The position numbers and the translations under genes are program-made. A stretch of DNA of 64,000 bases from Flavobacteriaceae bacterium (GTDB lineage Bacteria; Bacteroidota; Bacteroidia; Flavobacteriales; Flavobacteriaceae): contig JABSPK010000013.1 of the NCBI GenBank assembly GCA_013214065.1, positions 34,134 through 98,133 of the forward strand, written 5' to 3'. This document shows positions 9,718-18,913 of the stretch, piece by piece. The notes under the pieces were generated by a model that saw only the letters and a program-made list of their open reading frames with translations, did no database searches and was not told the DNA's origin. Position 1 is the stretch's first letter, and each line of letters opens with the position of its first letter.

Positions 9718-10416
9718 ATGATCGGTTTTATTCGAAAAATCAGAAAACGGTTTGCCCAAGACGACGCTCTTGGGAAGTACCTCCTTTACGCTTTTGGTGA
9801 GTTGCTATTGGTGGTATTGGGTATTTTGATCGCCCTTTATATCAACAATTGGAGCGAATCTGAAAAAATGCGTCGAACGAACACTACTTTGCTCCGGCAA
9901 TTGCGGGATGAGAACCGTTTGAACATGGCCGATCTCGAAGATGATGTCGCCTATCGCGATACCCTCGATGTGATGCTGTTCGATTTTCATCGTTTTTTAA
10001 AAAAAGGGAACTTGAAACTCCAAGAAGCGAAATTGCGGGGCTATTTGGAAGCAACACTTCGTACTTCGCTGTATACCCCGGCCAATGAAAATCTCAACAA
10101 GTATTTGACCACCAATTTGAATGACAATAGCAGTTTGGTAACCGAATTGGTCGTTTTGAATTCCTACCAACAAGCATTGCAAGATGTCTGTAATCGGGTT
10201 TTGCAGTTTAAGTTGGACCGTTTTTACCAATTTTTGTCGTCAGATGTCGATTTGTATTCGCTTGAAATCGAAACTTTTGAAAAACTACAAAGCCTTGAAT
10301 TCCGAAACAACATCGTCCTTCTGGAGTCTCTTGAAGAATCGGTTTTTACCAGTTTCGAAAACACCTACCTCCAACAAAAACGAATTGATTCACTGATTAG
10401 TTTGACCCTAGAATAA
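9718..10416 (+). CDS. DUF6090 family protein (copy 2)
   Basis: A 232-residue protein with the family signature YAFGELLLVVLGILIALYINNWSE near the N-terminus, followed by a helical domain. It shares this layout with the gene immediately upstream but the C-terminal parts have diverged strongly, so the pair is an old tandem duplication. Its stop overlaps the next start (TAATG at 10414-10418), coupling it to the PaiB-like gene. Confidence 0.85.
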   Translation: MIGFIRKIRKRFAQDDALGKYLLYAFGELLLVVLGILIALYINNWSESEKMRRTNTTLLRQLRDENRLNMADLEDDVAYRDTLDVMLFDFHRFLKKGNLKLQEAKLRGYLEATLRTSLYTPANENLNKYLTTNLNDNSSLVTELVVLNSYQQALQDVCNRVLQFKLDRFYQFLSSDVDLYSLEIETFEKLQSLEFRNNIVLLESLEESVFTSFENTYLQQKRIDSLISLTLE

Positions 10417-11021
10417 TGTACATTCCCCACTATTATAAAAACGAGAATACCGCCGAAGTCAAAGCCTTTATCAAAGACAACGCCTTTGGCATTTTGATCA
10501 ACCAATACGACGGCCGGCCATGGGCTACCCACATTCCTTTGGAACTCGAACGGAACCAAAAGGGACAAGAGGTTTTAACTGGACATATTGCCAAGGCCAA
10601 CCCGCAATGGAAGGCGTTTCAAGACCAAAACGAGGTGTTGTGTATCTTTAATGGGCCGCACACCTATGTTTCTTCTTCTTGGTACCAAGAGGAAGAGGTA
10701 CCCACTTGGGACTATATCGCCGTACATGTCTATGGTACCATCAAGATCTTGGACGAATCCGCCACCATGCGGGCTTTGGAACGATTGGTTTCCCGCTACG
10801 AAAAGGACATGGAAAAGCCCATCCAATTAAATGAACTCTCACCGAAGACCTTAAGACAAGTCAAAGGGGTCGTGGGTTTTGAAATACATATTTCGGAAAT
10901 CAAGGCGGCTTACAAACTATCGCAGACCCGGCCCGAAGATCACGCTGCCATCGTCAGCGAACTAAAAAAAAGAGATGACCCTGGGGCAAGGGCCATCTCT
11001 AAGATCATCTCCAAAGAGTAA
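10416..11021 (+). CDS. FMN-binding negative transcriptional regulator, PaiB-like
   Basis: A 201-residue protein beginning MYIPHYYK and containing THIPLELER, LTGHIAKANPQW, FNGPHTYVSSSWY and VPTWDYIAVHVYG, the core blocks of the PaiB family. These are flavin-binding split-barrel proteins; in Bacillus PaiB represses sporulation and degradative-enzyme genes. It is the third gene of an overlapping group with two DUF6090 genes. Its 3' end overlaps the converging PorP/SprF-like frame by 82 bases, which I think reflects a frameshift in that other gene. Confidence 0.9.
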   Translation: MYIPHYYKNENTAEVKAFIKDNAFGILINQYDGRPWATHIPLELERNQKGQEVLTGHIAKANPQWKAFQDQNEVLCIFNGPHTYVSSSWYQEEEVPTWDYIAVHVYGTIKILDESATMRALERLVSRYEKDMEKPIQLNELSPKTLRQVKGVVGFEIHISEIKAAYKLSQTRPEDHAAIVSELKKRDDPGARAISKIISKE

Positions 11022-12745
11022 GGAGAGACACAATCAATCGTAATCCTCAAATTGGGTTTCGGCCATTTTGGTATAGAGTGTGGGTTGTTCACGTGCATCA
11101 CCCACATATCGTCCTTATAGGCACCTCCCATTTGATCATGATAGGCCAACTCCGCCTCGGCGCCATCCTCATATTTGGCGAGATACACATAATTCAACCC
11201 GTTTTCGGGGTTCTTGAAATAGCCGCCTTTCAGCCCCATTTCTTCCAATTTGCCCAGAAATCGTTTTAGGTAAGCCTCATTCTGGAAAACATTGGCAATC
11301 AAATAGTGGCCCTTTTCGATACCGACAAGTGTAATTTTCTTTTTGATGATCGTAGAAGCCCCTCCAACGAAGATGCCTTTCTTGGGTTTTTTCGTGTTGG
11401 AAGCGATCCCGAGGCTCTTGTTCAACGCCTTGGCATCGAAACGTTCGTCCTTATCCGTGGCTTTTAGTTGTTTTTCGCTGTCGTTTTCGGCCAACAGGGT
11501 CTTTGAAACCTTGATATTGATCGGATCTTTCATCTGGTTTTCACGACGCACCACACGGACCACGCTTTCGAAGCGTCTTTCCAAATCACGCTCTTGGTGT
11601 TGTTCTAGGGAATCCACTTTGAAGATCAATTCATTGATGACCGCATAATTTTCCTTTTGCAGTTCGATCAACGCATCGATCTGCTGTTCCATAACGGCCA
11701 TGCGTCCTTTACCAACCTTCTTCTCTGGCGCTGTGTTGGTATTTTCGACTACATGCAAGGGTTGATCGGGATCTTTCATCACATTGCGGGTCAAACGTGG
11801 AGTGAAGGAATAGGCGATGGAAACCTCATGGGTCACCCCGAGATTGTTCAATTCATTATTGAGCGCTTTTTCAAAATTATAGCCTAAGGAAAGGTTTTGA
11901 TTCAAATTGAAACCGGTACCGGCAGATGCCCCGTAGAATTCATCGTAGCCGCCTTGTATCCATCCCAATTTGGGAAGGTCCATGATCAGTCCACCACCGA
12001 AAACGGGTTTTTGGGTACCCTCGATACGGGCACGGGCCAATGGCATCAGGCGACCATCTTCGAAAATCCCCCTGCCCTTCTTGAACTCGTGCACGAATTG
12101 CACGTGCCCTGAAAAAATCTTGTCTTCCAAAGCAGTGATCGACTTGCCGGTCTCAAAGTTGTAATCGACCAAATTCTGGGCGAAGACCCCAAAATCGAAT
12201 TTTCCGACCGAAAGGTTCAACCCGGGTTGGAAACTTAATATCGAGCTTTGGGTCAGTTCGTTCAAAAAAGGATCTTCTTCGGTAATCACCGCCCTACTTT
12301 GGTCGAATCGACTCATATAATACGGAAGATTGAACCCGAAACTCAGGTCACTCTTGCTCCCTAATCGAACGCCATACGCATAGTTCGCCATAAACCCAAG
12401 GTTCGAGATCACCCCTTGCTGTTGGCTGTAGGCGCTGATACCGAAACCTGTTCGTTCATTCAACCGATTGCTATAGCTCAAAAAATAATTGTGCGCATTA
12501 TCGTTGAAAACGGCCGATTGGTTGCGGTGAAAGAAATTGATATAGCTTTTGTCTTCCCGTACCTGTGAAAAAGTGGGATTGATCAAAAACCGATTGAATT
12601 TCAATAAATTTTGAAATGGGACCTCGTAAACGGCCACTGCAGGAGCTTCTTGCGAAACCACCGGTTGTGAATTGGCCAATAGGGCACCTATCAAAATGAT
12701 GGAAGTAAAGGTGCCGCCGCTGAATTTGGGGGATCTGACGTTCAT
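10940..12745 (-). CDS. PorP/SprF-like type IX secretion membrane protein with long C-terminal extension
   Basis: The N-terminal ~320 residues after the signal peptide (ending VVSQ-EAPAVAVYE) match PorP/SprF outer-membrane proteins (RFLINPTFSQ, NAHNYFLSYSNRLNERTGFG, GFNLPYYMSRFD, GGGLIMDLPKLGWIQGGYD). They are followed by a coiled coil (about 350-395) and a SPOR-like C-terminal module (GHYLIANVFQNEAYLKRFLGKLEEMGLKGGY). The frame runs 82 bases into the converging paiB-like gene. A one-base shift near 11090 would instead give LYTKMAETQFEDYD and stop at 11034, a more natural end. Unlike many sprF genes it has no adhesin next to it. Confidence 0.85.
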   Translation of the reverse strand: MNVRSPKFSGGTFTSIILIGALLANSQPVVSQEAPAVAVYEVPFQNLLKFNRFLINPTFSQVREDKSYINFFHRNQSAVFNDNAHNYFLSYSNRLNERTGFGISAYSQQQGVISNLGFMANYAYGVRLGSKSDLSFGFNLPYYMSRFDQSRAVITEEDPFLNELTQSSILSFQPGLNLSVGKFDFGVFAQNLVDYNFETGKSITALEDKIFSGHVQFVHEFKKGRGIFEDGRLMPLARARIEGTQKPVFGGGLIMDLPKLGWIQGGYDEFYGASAGTGFNLNQNLSLGYNFEKALNNELNNLGVTHEVSIAYSFTPRLTRNVMKDPDQPLHVVENTNTAPEKKVGKGRMAVMEQQIDALIELQKENYAVINELIFKVDSLEQHQERDLERRFESVVRVVRRENQMKDPINIKVSKTLLAENDSEKQLKATDKDERFDAKALNKSLGIASNTKKPKKGIFVGGASTIIKKKITLVGIEKGHYLIANVFQNEAYLKRFLGKLEEMGLKGGYFKNPENGLNYVYLAKYEDGAEAELAYHDQMGGAYKDDMWVMHVNNPHSIPKWPKPNLRITIDCVSPYSLEMILEMALAPGSSLFFSSLTMAA

Positions 12746-12986
12746 AGCACAAGATTTGAGTTAGTCCAATCAGAAACTCGGATTGCGACACTAAATTCAA
12801 GGAGTTAGACTCGAAATTAGGCGTGTAGGTCAATATGGAGATTCAGATTTGGATTATAATTTTACGAAGAATTGGGATGAACTGCTAGTTTTTTTCGACG
12901 AAATGCATCGTTGCCCCCTGGTTTTCGGTAAACGACCACCCAAAGCCATGAGGTTGCCCTTGAATTCGTAGCTTTAAGAAAACTAC

Positions 12987-13373
12987 ATGACCATGCTGCA
13001 CAATAAATTCTGGCAGGCGTTCTTTGCCCTGGCCCCGATCTTGATGTTAGTCCTCTTCTTTATTGGCTATTTCGTATTCCTGTTTAGCTTGTTCAGCAGC
13101 TTACCGGAACTGGAAACCACGGAGGGATTGCCTCCTTCTGAATTTTTCGGCAGTCTAGGTTTCTTCCTGCTCATGGTCTTTTTGGCCGTGCTGATCAGCT
13201 TCGGCAGTTTGGTGTTCTATATCGTTCATGCCGTTCAAAACCCGAATTTGAAAGAAAACAACCTCTTATTGGTCTGGATCTTATTATTCGTATTTGTCAA
13301 CGGTATCGGGCAATTGATCTACTGGGTAGTTGAAATCGTCAACAAACGGGAAAGCAAGCTTCCCACCCCCTGA
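12987..13373 (+). CDS. Small membrane protein, three hydrophobic segments
   Basis: A 128-residue protein with hydrophobic stretches at about residues 10-34, 52-76 and 90-112. The last, with LLVWILLFVFVNGIGQLIYWVVE, resembles the phospholipase D N-terminal-like membrane domain found in many short bacterial membrane proteins, but I am not certain. A TAGCTTTA box at 12969-12976 is a plausible promoter. It stands alone between the PorP/SprF-like gene and the DUF2141 gene. Confidence 0.65.
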   Translation: MTMLHNKFWQAFFALAPILMLVLFFIGYFVFLFSLFSSLPELETTEGLPPSEFFGSLGFFLLMVFLAVLISFGSLVFYIVHAVQNPNLKENNLLLVWILLFVFVNGIGQLIYWVVEIVNKRESKLPTP

Positions 13374-13495
13374 TCTGCAAAATAGCGCCCCATGTTACAG
13401 ATCGGCCGCTGTTTTTAACAGTTGGGAAGAATTCTATTGAAGTTTTACACCAAGGGTTCCATCTTTGGGGCATGTTCAACTTTAAATCAAAAAAC

Positions 13496-13909
13496 ATGAA
13501 AACACTAACAATGCTTATCGCGATGCTGACCTTGTCATTAACAGCTTTCGCCCAAGAGGGCCAAAACATCGAAGTGACGATCGATAACGTTGTCAATGAT
13601 CAAGGCAAGGTGGTTATCGCCCTACACACCACCGATACCTTTATGAAAGGACCGGGAATCATGAACCTCGAAAGCAAGATCGTCGACGGAAAAGTAGCCT
13701 TTACTTTTGAAAACGTAGCCCCTGGCACCTACGCCATTATCGCCCTTCACGATGCCAACGAGAACAACCGCATGGATTTCGATTCAGGGGGTATGCCCAA
13801 AGAGAGTTACGGGATGAGCGGAAACGATATGAGTATGGGACCACCGAATTTCGAGGCGGCCAAATTCGTAGTCGGCAATGAAGACGTGAGTTTTTCGATC
13901 CGATTCTGA
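13496..13909 (+). CDS. DUF2141 secreted protein
   Basis: A 137-residue secreted protein with signal peptide MKTLTMLIAMLTLSLTAFAQ. The mature part has the DUF2141 blocks KVVIALHTTDTFM, VAFTFENVAPGTYAIIALHDANENNRMDFD (cut here after LHDANENN in the published motif sense) and GMPKESYG. I use ATG 13496 rather than the upstream ATG 13472 because the signal peptide begins there. The acidic loop DANENNRMDFD looks metal-binding. Function of the family is unknown. A strong hairpin terminator follows at 13932. Confidence 0.88.
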   Translation: MKTLTMLIAMLTLSLTAFAQEGQNIEVTIDNVVNDQGKVVIALHTTDTFMKGPGIMNLESKIVDGKVAFTFENVAPGTYAIIALHDANENNRMDFDSGGMPKESYGMSGNDMSMGPPNFEAAKFVVGNEDVSFSIRF

Positions 13910-13931
13910 CACCGACCCCAAGACAAACCAA

Positions 13932-13956
13932 GCCCCTCACTTAGAGGGGCTTTTTT
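13932..13956 (+). terminator. Intrinsic terminator after DUF2141 gene
   Basis: GCCCCTC-actta-GAGGGGC stem followed by six T residues, 23 bases after the stop of the DUF2141 gene and before oxyR. Confidence 0.9.
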
Positions 13957-14037
13957 AATAGAGGTTTTCAATAAGTTTAGCTAATTTTAATAGCTTTTGC
14001 TGATTGTTTTTGTACATTTCCGGTAGATTCATTCGGA

Positions 14038-14979
14038 ATGACAATAACACAATTGCAATACGTACTGGCCGTAGCCGAGTACCAGAATTTCACCTTGGCC
14101 GCCGAAAAGAGCTTCGTGACCCAACCTACCTTGAGCATGCAGGTGCAGAAGTTGGAAGATGAACTGGACGTACTGATATTCGACCGCAGTAAAAAACCGA
14201 TTTCGATTACTGAAGTGGGTCGAAAAATCGTGGCCCAAGCCAAAAATATCGTGGCGGAGGCCGAACGTATAAAAGATATCGTAGATCAAGATAAGGGGTT
14301 TATCGGAGGGGACTTCACCCTGGGGATCATCCCCACCATTATGCCGACCTTATTACCCATGTTCTTACCCACTTTCGTGAAGAAGTTCCCGAAAGTGAAT
14401 TTGATCATTAAAGAACAAGCCACGAATACCTTGATCCAAAACCTGAACGACGGGCATCTCGATGCGGCCATTGCCGCCACCCCGCTCGAAGTGGAATTTA
14501 TCAAAGAACGACCACTGTATTACGAACCCTTTGTAGGCTATGTACCCAATGGCCATCGCTTGGCCGACCAACAAGAAATCACCAATTCGGATCTCGATAT
14601 CACCGATATCCTGCTGTTACAAGACGGGCACTGTTTTCGAGATGGGGTGGTGAATTTGTGCAAGTCACCGAAAAACTTGTCGGGGGAGCAGTTCCAAATA
14701 GAAAGTGGCAGTTTCGAAACCTTGGTCAACCTTTCGAATGAGGGTATGGGCATGACCCTACTGCCCTATTTGAATACTATGGATCTTGATGAAGCGAAAC
14801 GGAAGAACCTTAGGCACTTCAAAAAACCCCCACCTGCAAGGGAAATCAGTCTGATCTATCACAAAAGTGAATTGAAAATCCAGATTACCGAGGCCTTGAA
14901 AGAAGTTATTTCGGGAATCGTTCGCGGGGCAATCGCTTTCCAAGATGTCGAGATCATCAGCCCCCTGGGAAAAAGTTAA
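14038..14979 (+). CDS. oxyR: OxyR-type LysR hydrogen peroxide sensor
   Basis: A 313-residue LysR regulator. The N-terminal helix-turn-helix is at about residues 3-62 (TITQLQYVLAVAEYQNFTLA, QPTLSMQVQKLE). The redox cysteines are C199 and C208 in GHCFRDGVVNLC, the same positions as the disulfide-forming pair of E. coli OxyR. It should activate peroxide-defence genes after oxidation. No catalase or peroxidase gene lies beside it here. It is monocistronic, with a terminator before it and a shared hairpin after it. Confidence 0.93.
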   Translation: MTITQLQYVLAVAEYQNFTLAAEKSFVTQPTLSMQVQKLEDELDVLIFDRSKKPISITEVGRKIVAQAKNIVAEAERIKDIVDQDKGFIGGDFTLGIIPTIMPTLLPMFLPTFVKKFPKVNLIIKEQATNTLIQNLNDGHLDAAIAATPLEVEFIKERPLYYEPFVGYVPNGHRLADQQEITNSDLDITDILLLQDGHCFRDGVVNLCKSPKNLSGEQFQIESGSFETLVNLSNEGMGMTLLPYLNTMDLDEAKRKNLRHFKKPPPAREISLIYHKSELKIQITEALKEVISGIVRGAIAFQDVEIISPLGKS

Positions 14980-14996
14980 GCCACCCGAAGGTGGCT
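14979..14996. terminator. Hairpin between converging oxyR and a small gene
   Basis: AGCCACC-cgaa-GGTGGCT stem starting at the oxyR stop. The minus strand shows a T-rich tract after the stem, so it best serves the 15001-15204 minus gene but can work both ways. Confidence 0.7.
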
Positions 14997-15000
14997 GAGG

Positions 15001-15204
15001 TTATGCTTTTACTCTTAAATACAGTAAACTTTGATGTAATTCGGGTTTATCGACAACGAATTGCCGCAACCAGATCTTGAGCTCTTCGATTTCATTGGGC
15101 AGTAATCGAGAAACTGCTTTTTTGAGTTCTTTGGTGAACAATTTGGCATCAAAACTGACTTTTTGCAAGACCGTTTTGGTGTACTCCAACATAGCTCTAG
15201 CCAT
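15001..15204 (-). CDS. Conserved small hypothetical protein
   Basis: A 67-residue protein beginning MARAMLEYTKTVLQKVSFDAKLF and ending LLYLRVKA. The same short protein occurs widely in Flavobacteriia next to unrelated genes, usually annotated as hypothetical. It is predicted helical, soluble and basic, with no membrane segment or known motif. It converges on oxyR across a hairpin. Confidence 0.75.
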   Translation of the reverse strand: MARAMLEYTKTVLQKVSFDAKLFTKELKKAVSRLLPNEIEELKIWLRQFVVDKPELHQSLLYLRVKA

Positions 15205-15288
15205 AAAAATGATATTGAATTAGGTTAAACGGTTGTGTACTAATTTACTTATAAATGCGCTATCTTGACTGTTATTTCGAGTTAAAAT

Positions 15289-16614
15289 TTGAATAATATC
15301 TTGTTAATATCCACACAAACAAAATACCAAATCACTGTTTTTCTAATAGTTAGATGCAGAATTCTTCTAGGTTTTCTAGTAGTGGGATTGTTGGGCAGTT
15401 GTGGATCGACAAGAATTGGTAAGACCGCCAAATCCTTCCAAAAGGAATTGGGCCAACCCAAGGATGCCGCTCATTTTATGGGTATCCTGGTGTATGACCC
15501 GGAAACCAAGGACACCCTTTTCGCCAAAGACCACCATCGTTACTTTACTCCGGCCAGCAATGTTAAGATTTTTACCTTGTATACCGCTTTGCATTTATTG
15601 CCCGATGGACTGCCTGCGTTGCGGTATCAAAACTCGGGGGGAGTGCTTCAGATCATTGGCACCGGTGATCCTACCCTGCTCCATCCTGAATTTGAAACCA
15701 AGGACGTGATCGCCCTTTTGCAATCTGCTGATACGGTCCAAGTGTACCTTGAAAACTACAAGGGGAATCCTTTTATGCCCGGTTGGGCTTGGGAAGACTA
15801 CGATGCCTATTTTTCGCCTGAAGTCGGTCCACTCCCCCTGTATGGAAACGCGGTTGAAATCCGTCCAACGGAGCCTTTGACCATAGTACCGGATTATTTC
15901 AGACCTCTTGTAGCCAGAGGAACTTCGAAATTTCGAAGGGCAAGACACCATAACCGTTTCTTTGTGTCCCCTGAATTGCGCGATACCTTACGCATCCCTT
16001 TTATAACCAGTTCGGAATTGACCCTACAACTGTTACAGGAAAAGGTGTCGGTGCCGGTGGTAACTAACGACATTCCTCCTTCTTCACCCTTAGATACGCT
16101 GTGGGGCAACCCGACCGATTCGGTAGTACACCGCATGCTTTTAAAGAGCGATAACTTTCTGGCCGAGCAATTGGCCTTGACCGCCTCATCGCAATTGGGC
16201 GATACCCTGGATTTTACCAGACTTCGCACCCATATGCTCAATGGGCCGCTCAGCGATTTGAAACATAAACCGCGATGGGTCGACGGTTCGGGACTTTCAC
16301 GTTATAACCTCTTCACCCCGACCTCGATGGTACAGGTCTTGGAAAAACTGTGGATTGAATTCGACAGACGACGGGTCTTGACTTTGATGCCCACTTGGGA
16401 CCACGAGGGAACCAAACCCAAATCCGATCAAGACGACTTCATCTGGGCCAAATCGGGCTATGTAGGCAACAACTACAATCTAAGCGGGTATATCAAAACG
16501 AAATCAGGGAAGGTGCTGCTCTTCAGTTTTATGAACAACCATTATCTCGAACCTACGGCGTCCATCCGTGACAGGATGTACCGCTGCCTGCAGCTATTAC
16601 ACCAAAGCTATTGA
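15289..16614 (+). CDS. D-alanyl-D-alanine carboxypeptidase/endopeptidase, PBP4 type
   Basis: A ~441-residue S13-family penicillin-binding protein. The active-site SxxK is S90-N-V-K93, the second motif is SDN in [11 protein letters not shown], and the third is KSG in [10 protein letters not shown] lipobox-like LLGSCGS near residue 38 suggests a lipoprotein. It trims or cleaves peptidoglycan cross-links in the periplasm. The start is uncertain: TTG 15289 opens the longest frame, and no in-frame ATG precedes the signal region. Its 3' end overlaps the converging Nudix gene by 7 bases. Confidence 0.88.
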   Translation: MNNILLISTQTKYQITVFLIVRCRILLGFLVVGLLGSCGSTRIGKTAKSFQKELGQPKDAAHFMGILVYDPETKDTLFAKDHHRYFTPASNVKIFTLYTALHLLPDGLPALRYQNSGGVLQIIGTGDPTLLHPEFETKDVIALLQSADTVQVYLENYKGNPFMPGWAWEDYDAYFSPEVGPLPLYGNAVEIRPTEPLTIVPDYFRPLVARGTSKFRRARHHNRFFVSPELRDTLRIPFITSSELTLQLLQEKVSVPVVTNDIPPSSPLDTLWGNPTDSVVHRMLLKSDNFLAEQLALTASSQLGDTLDFTRLRTHMLNGPLSDLKHKPRWVDGSGLSRYNLFTPTSMVQVLEKLWIEFDRRRVLTLMPTWDHEGTKPKSDQDDFIWAKSGYVGNNYNLSGYIKTKSGKVLLFSFMNNHYLEPTASIRDRMYRCLQLLHQSY

Positions 16615-17201
16615 GTTTTGAAGACTGCTAGATGCAATTGGGCCCATTGCAATAACATGATGGTCTTGGCGTCTTTGATTTCACCGGATACCATCATAGC
16701 GAGTGCCTCGGTCATGGGAAGCTCCAATACTTCGATGTTTTCGGTCTCGGCCGCCACGCCCCCACCTTCGCTCACCTTCATGCCATCTTCATACGGGGCA
16801 ATGAAAAAGTGGAGGATCTCGGTCACCGAACCCGGCGACATGTATGATTCAAAGACTTTCCGTACCTGCGTAATCCGGAAACCGGTTTCTTCCTCTACCT
16901 CCATTTTTATGGTGGCTTCGGCATCCCCTTTTTCCAGAATTCCGGCGCAGACTTCGATCATCATCCCATCCGTATTGCCATTCAAATAGGTTGGCATTCT
17001 GAATTGGCGGGTCAAGACCACCGTTCGTTTTCGCTCGTTGTACAACAAAATAGCGGCTCCGTTCCCACGGTCATAGGCTTCCCGCTGCTGGGACTCCCAT
17101 TCACCGTCGGCCCGTTGGTATTCGAAGGAGACCTTGGTCAAGGAATACCAATTATCGGAGAGCAGTTCCTTTTTAATGTTTCTGATTTTACCCATGGGCA
17201 T
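16608..17201 (-). CDS. Nudix hydrolase, NudK/ADP-sugar pyrophosphatase-like
   Basis: A 197-residue Nudix enzyme. The Nudix box is visible as [20 protein letters not shown] (Gly, then the EE pair of the metal site), with [11 protein letters not shown] before it, as in the GDP-mannose pyrophosphatase NudK and ADP-ribose pyrophosphatase groups. It hydrolyses a nucleoside diphosphate sugar; the exact substrate is inference. Its start overlaps the end of the DUF4406-like gene by 14 bases, so both are read from one transcript. Confidence 0.88.
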   Translation of the reverse strand: MPMGKIRNIKKELLSDNWYSLTKVSFEYQRADGEWESQQREAYDRGNGAAILLYNERKRTVVLTRQFRMPTYLNGNTDGMMIEVCAGILEKGDAEATIKMEVEEETGFRITQVRKVFESYMSPGSVTEILHFFIAPYEDGMKVSEGGGVAAETENIEVLELPMTEALAMMVSGEIKDAKTIMLLQWAQLHLAVFKTQ

Positions 17202-17547
17202 CTGGAATTTCCGAAAGGTCGAAAAAAATCTTCAAACCCAGTTTTTTACCTAGGGCCACATCTTGATCGGCTCCGTTCGAAGCCCCCGGAATACGCAATA
17301 TGGCATCACACTTCGCCAAGAGTCGATGGGCGACCGGGTATTGCATTTCGGTAAAGATCGCATCGCCTATGGCTTGTGATCCCGCAAGCTTGATCAAGGG
17401 GTTGGCCACCCATTCACCGATCATCGGAATGTGTCCTTTTCGATAAATCGGAAGGGCCATGGCTTCAAGATTATCCATATTTTTTTGGATGCGTTCGGGG
17501 TCGTTTTGGGTGCCGCTGCGATAGGGTCCGGCAATGAGGATCAACAT
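17188..17547 (-). CDS. DUF4406-like protein (nucleoside 2-deoxyribosyltransferase fold)
   Basis: A 119-residue protein starting [13 protein letters not shown], the phosphate-binding strand-loop of the nucleoside deoxyribosyltransferase-like fold, with later conserved [21 protein letters not shown]. The family is often linked to nucleotide salvage. It is the first gene of a two-gene unit with the Nudix hydrolase, so both may act on nucleotide-sugar or modified nucleotide pools. The activity is inferred from the fold. Confidence 0.75.
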   Translation of the reverse strand: MLILIAGPYRSGTQNDPERIQKNMDNLEAMALPIYRKGHIPMIGEWVANPLIKLAGSQAIGDAIFTEMQYPVAHRLLAKCDAILRIPGASNGADQDVALGKKLGLKIFFDLSEIPDAHG

Positions 17548-17612
17548 GGGTGCATTGTTTCTTCAAAGAAACGAAAAGGATACTTGAAAACCCTTAAGAT
17601 ACCTTAAGCCCC

Positions 17613-18200
17613 TTATTTTTTCTTCACGCTGCTCAAAAATTCAGGGGTGACCCCCAGATAGGAGGCGATTTGGCGTTGGGTCACCTTTATCGAAATGTCA
17701 GGGTATTTGGCAACAAAACGACTATAGCGCTCTTCTACCGATAACGAAATGGCATCCAAGACGCGCAATTGCTCCCGAATGTAGGCCCGTTGATACAGCA
17801 TCCTGAAATAGCGTTCTAATTTGGGGTGCACTAGCAATAAGTCTTCGAGCTCAGTGCGCCCTACCATCCAGACGGAGGCCGGTTCGAGGGTTTCCAGCGT
17901 CATCAGGGCGGGTGTGCCCTCTGTAAAGGCACCCATATCGGTAATCCACCAATCGCTAATGGCGAACATTACGGTCGTTTCCTTTCCCCTTGCATCGCAG
18001 TGGTATCCACGCAAGCTCCCTGATTCCACATAATAAAAATCACGACAACCGCCACCTTGTTGTAATAGGGTCGTTTTTTTAGGGTAACGTTCGTTTCGAA
18101 AAACTTGGAGCACCGCTTTTTTCTCATCTGCATCAAGAGCGACAAAGCGTTCGATATTCTTGCAAAGCGATTTTCCTAACTCCATACCGTCGGTGATCAA
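17613..18200 (-). CDS. Crp/Fnr family transcription regulator
   Basis: A 195-residue regulator with a cyclic-nucleotide-binding-like domain at about 25-125 (LLQQGGGCRDFYYVESGSLRGY) and a C-terminal helix-turn-helix (VTQRQIASYLGVTPEFLSSV). It belongs to the short Bacteroidota Crp-like group. It lacks the cysteines of Fnr, and the cAMP-contact arginine is not obvious, so the ligand is unknown. Its start overlaps the stop of the DUF2461 gene by 4 bases, so the two are cotranscribed. Confidence 0.88.
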   Translation of the reverse strand: MITDGMELGKSLCKNIERFVALDADEKKAVLQVFRNERYPKKTTLLQQGGGCRDFYYVESGSLRGYHCDARGKETTVMFAISDWWITDMGAFTEGTPALMTLETLEPASVWMVGRTELEDLLLVHPKLERYFRMLYQRAYIREQLRVLDAISLSVEERYSRFVAKYPDISIKVTQRQIASYLGVTPEFLSSVKKK

Positions 18201-18850
18201 ACCATTGCCGCTTCATTGAGATACCTGCGAAAGGGCAGCATTTCGAAATAGACCTTTTCGATCAAATCGGTGAAGTTGGGTCGCAAGACCGTTGCCCTAT
18301 CGAATTCATACACCACGGCGAAGGTTTTGTTCTTGAGTAATTCCAAATGCGGATGGTCGTTGGCGAAGCCTTTCGGGGCCTTGTGTAAGCGTTCATCTTC
18401 ATACAGCTCTCCAAAGGTCTTCCGAAAAGCGGGTTTGGATAGGATGTCGACCAACACCTCACCATTATAATCGATGCCATCACGGATGTTTCGAAGGGTC
18501 TTTGGGTCAGGACGCCAAAAACCACCGGCCAACATGCAGTGTTTCAAACCGATCTCAATATAAAAATCAGCACTTTGCGGGGCTTTGTCCAGACCTGCTC
18601 CGAAATGATCCTTGTATACGGGTTTATTCGGATGGAACATCAGGTTGTTGTTGATCCGGTTGATGCCTTTTTTACCCGGCGTGCCGTAATAGTCGGGGTC
18701 GCTTTCGGCCATACGAAGATCCAGCATGTCCAACCACCCGATGAAATCACGCCGGATGCTTTGATACCACGCACGGTTATCGTCCATCCACGCCTTGTGG
18801 TTGTTCTTTTGCAGGGTCTCTAGAAATCGGAACAGCTCTTGAAAATCCAT
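18197..18850 (-). CDS. DUF2461 / TIGR02453 family protein
   Basis: A 217-residue protein from ATG 18850 (MDFQELFRFLETLQKNNHKAW; typical family start, preferred over the longer frame from 18877). Family blocks include NNHKAWMDDNRAWY, RINNNLMFHPNKPVYKDHFGAG and the FYIEIGLKHCMLAGGFW region. TIGR02453 proteins are widespread and of unknown function. It is the first gene of a pair with the Crp-like regulator. Confidence 0.85.
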   Translation of the reverse strand: MDFQELFRFLETLQKNNHKAWMDDNRAWYQSIRRDFIGWLDMLDLRMAESDPDYYGTPGKKGINRINNNLMFHPNKPVYKDHFGAGLDKAPQSADFYIEIGLKHCMLAGGFWRPDPKTLRNIRDGIDYNGEVLVDILSKPAFRKTFGELYEDERLHKAPKGFANDHPHLELLKNKTFAVVYEFDRATVLRPNFTDLIEKVYFEMLPFRRYLNEAAMV

Positions 18851-18860
18851 ACGCAATGAT

Positions 18861-18886
18861 AAAAAAATTCCCGCCAAGGCGGGAAT
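18861..18886 (-). terminator. Intrinsic terminator after AIM24 gene
   Basis: ATTCCCGCC-aa-GGCGGGAAT stem; on the minus strand it is followed by a run of T residues. It lies 28 bases beyond the stop of the 18914-19711 gene. Confidence 0.85.
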
Positions 18887-18913
18887 CCATTGTCTTCAAA
18901 TTAAAGCGACCGA

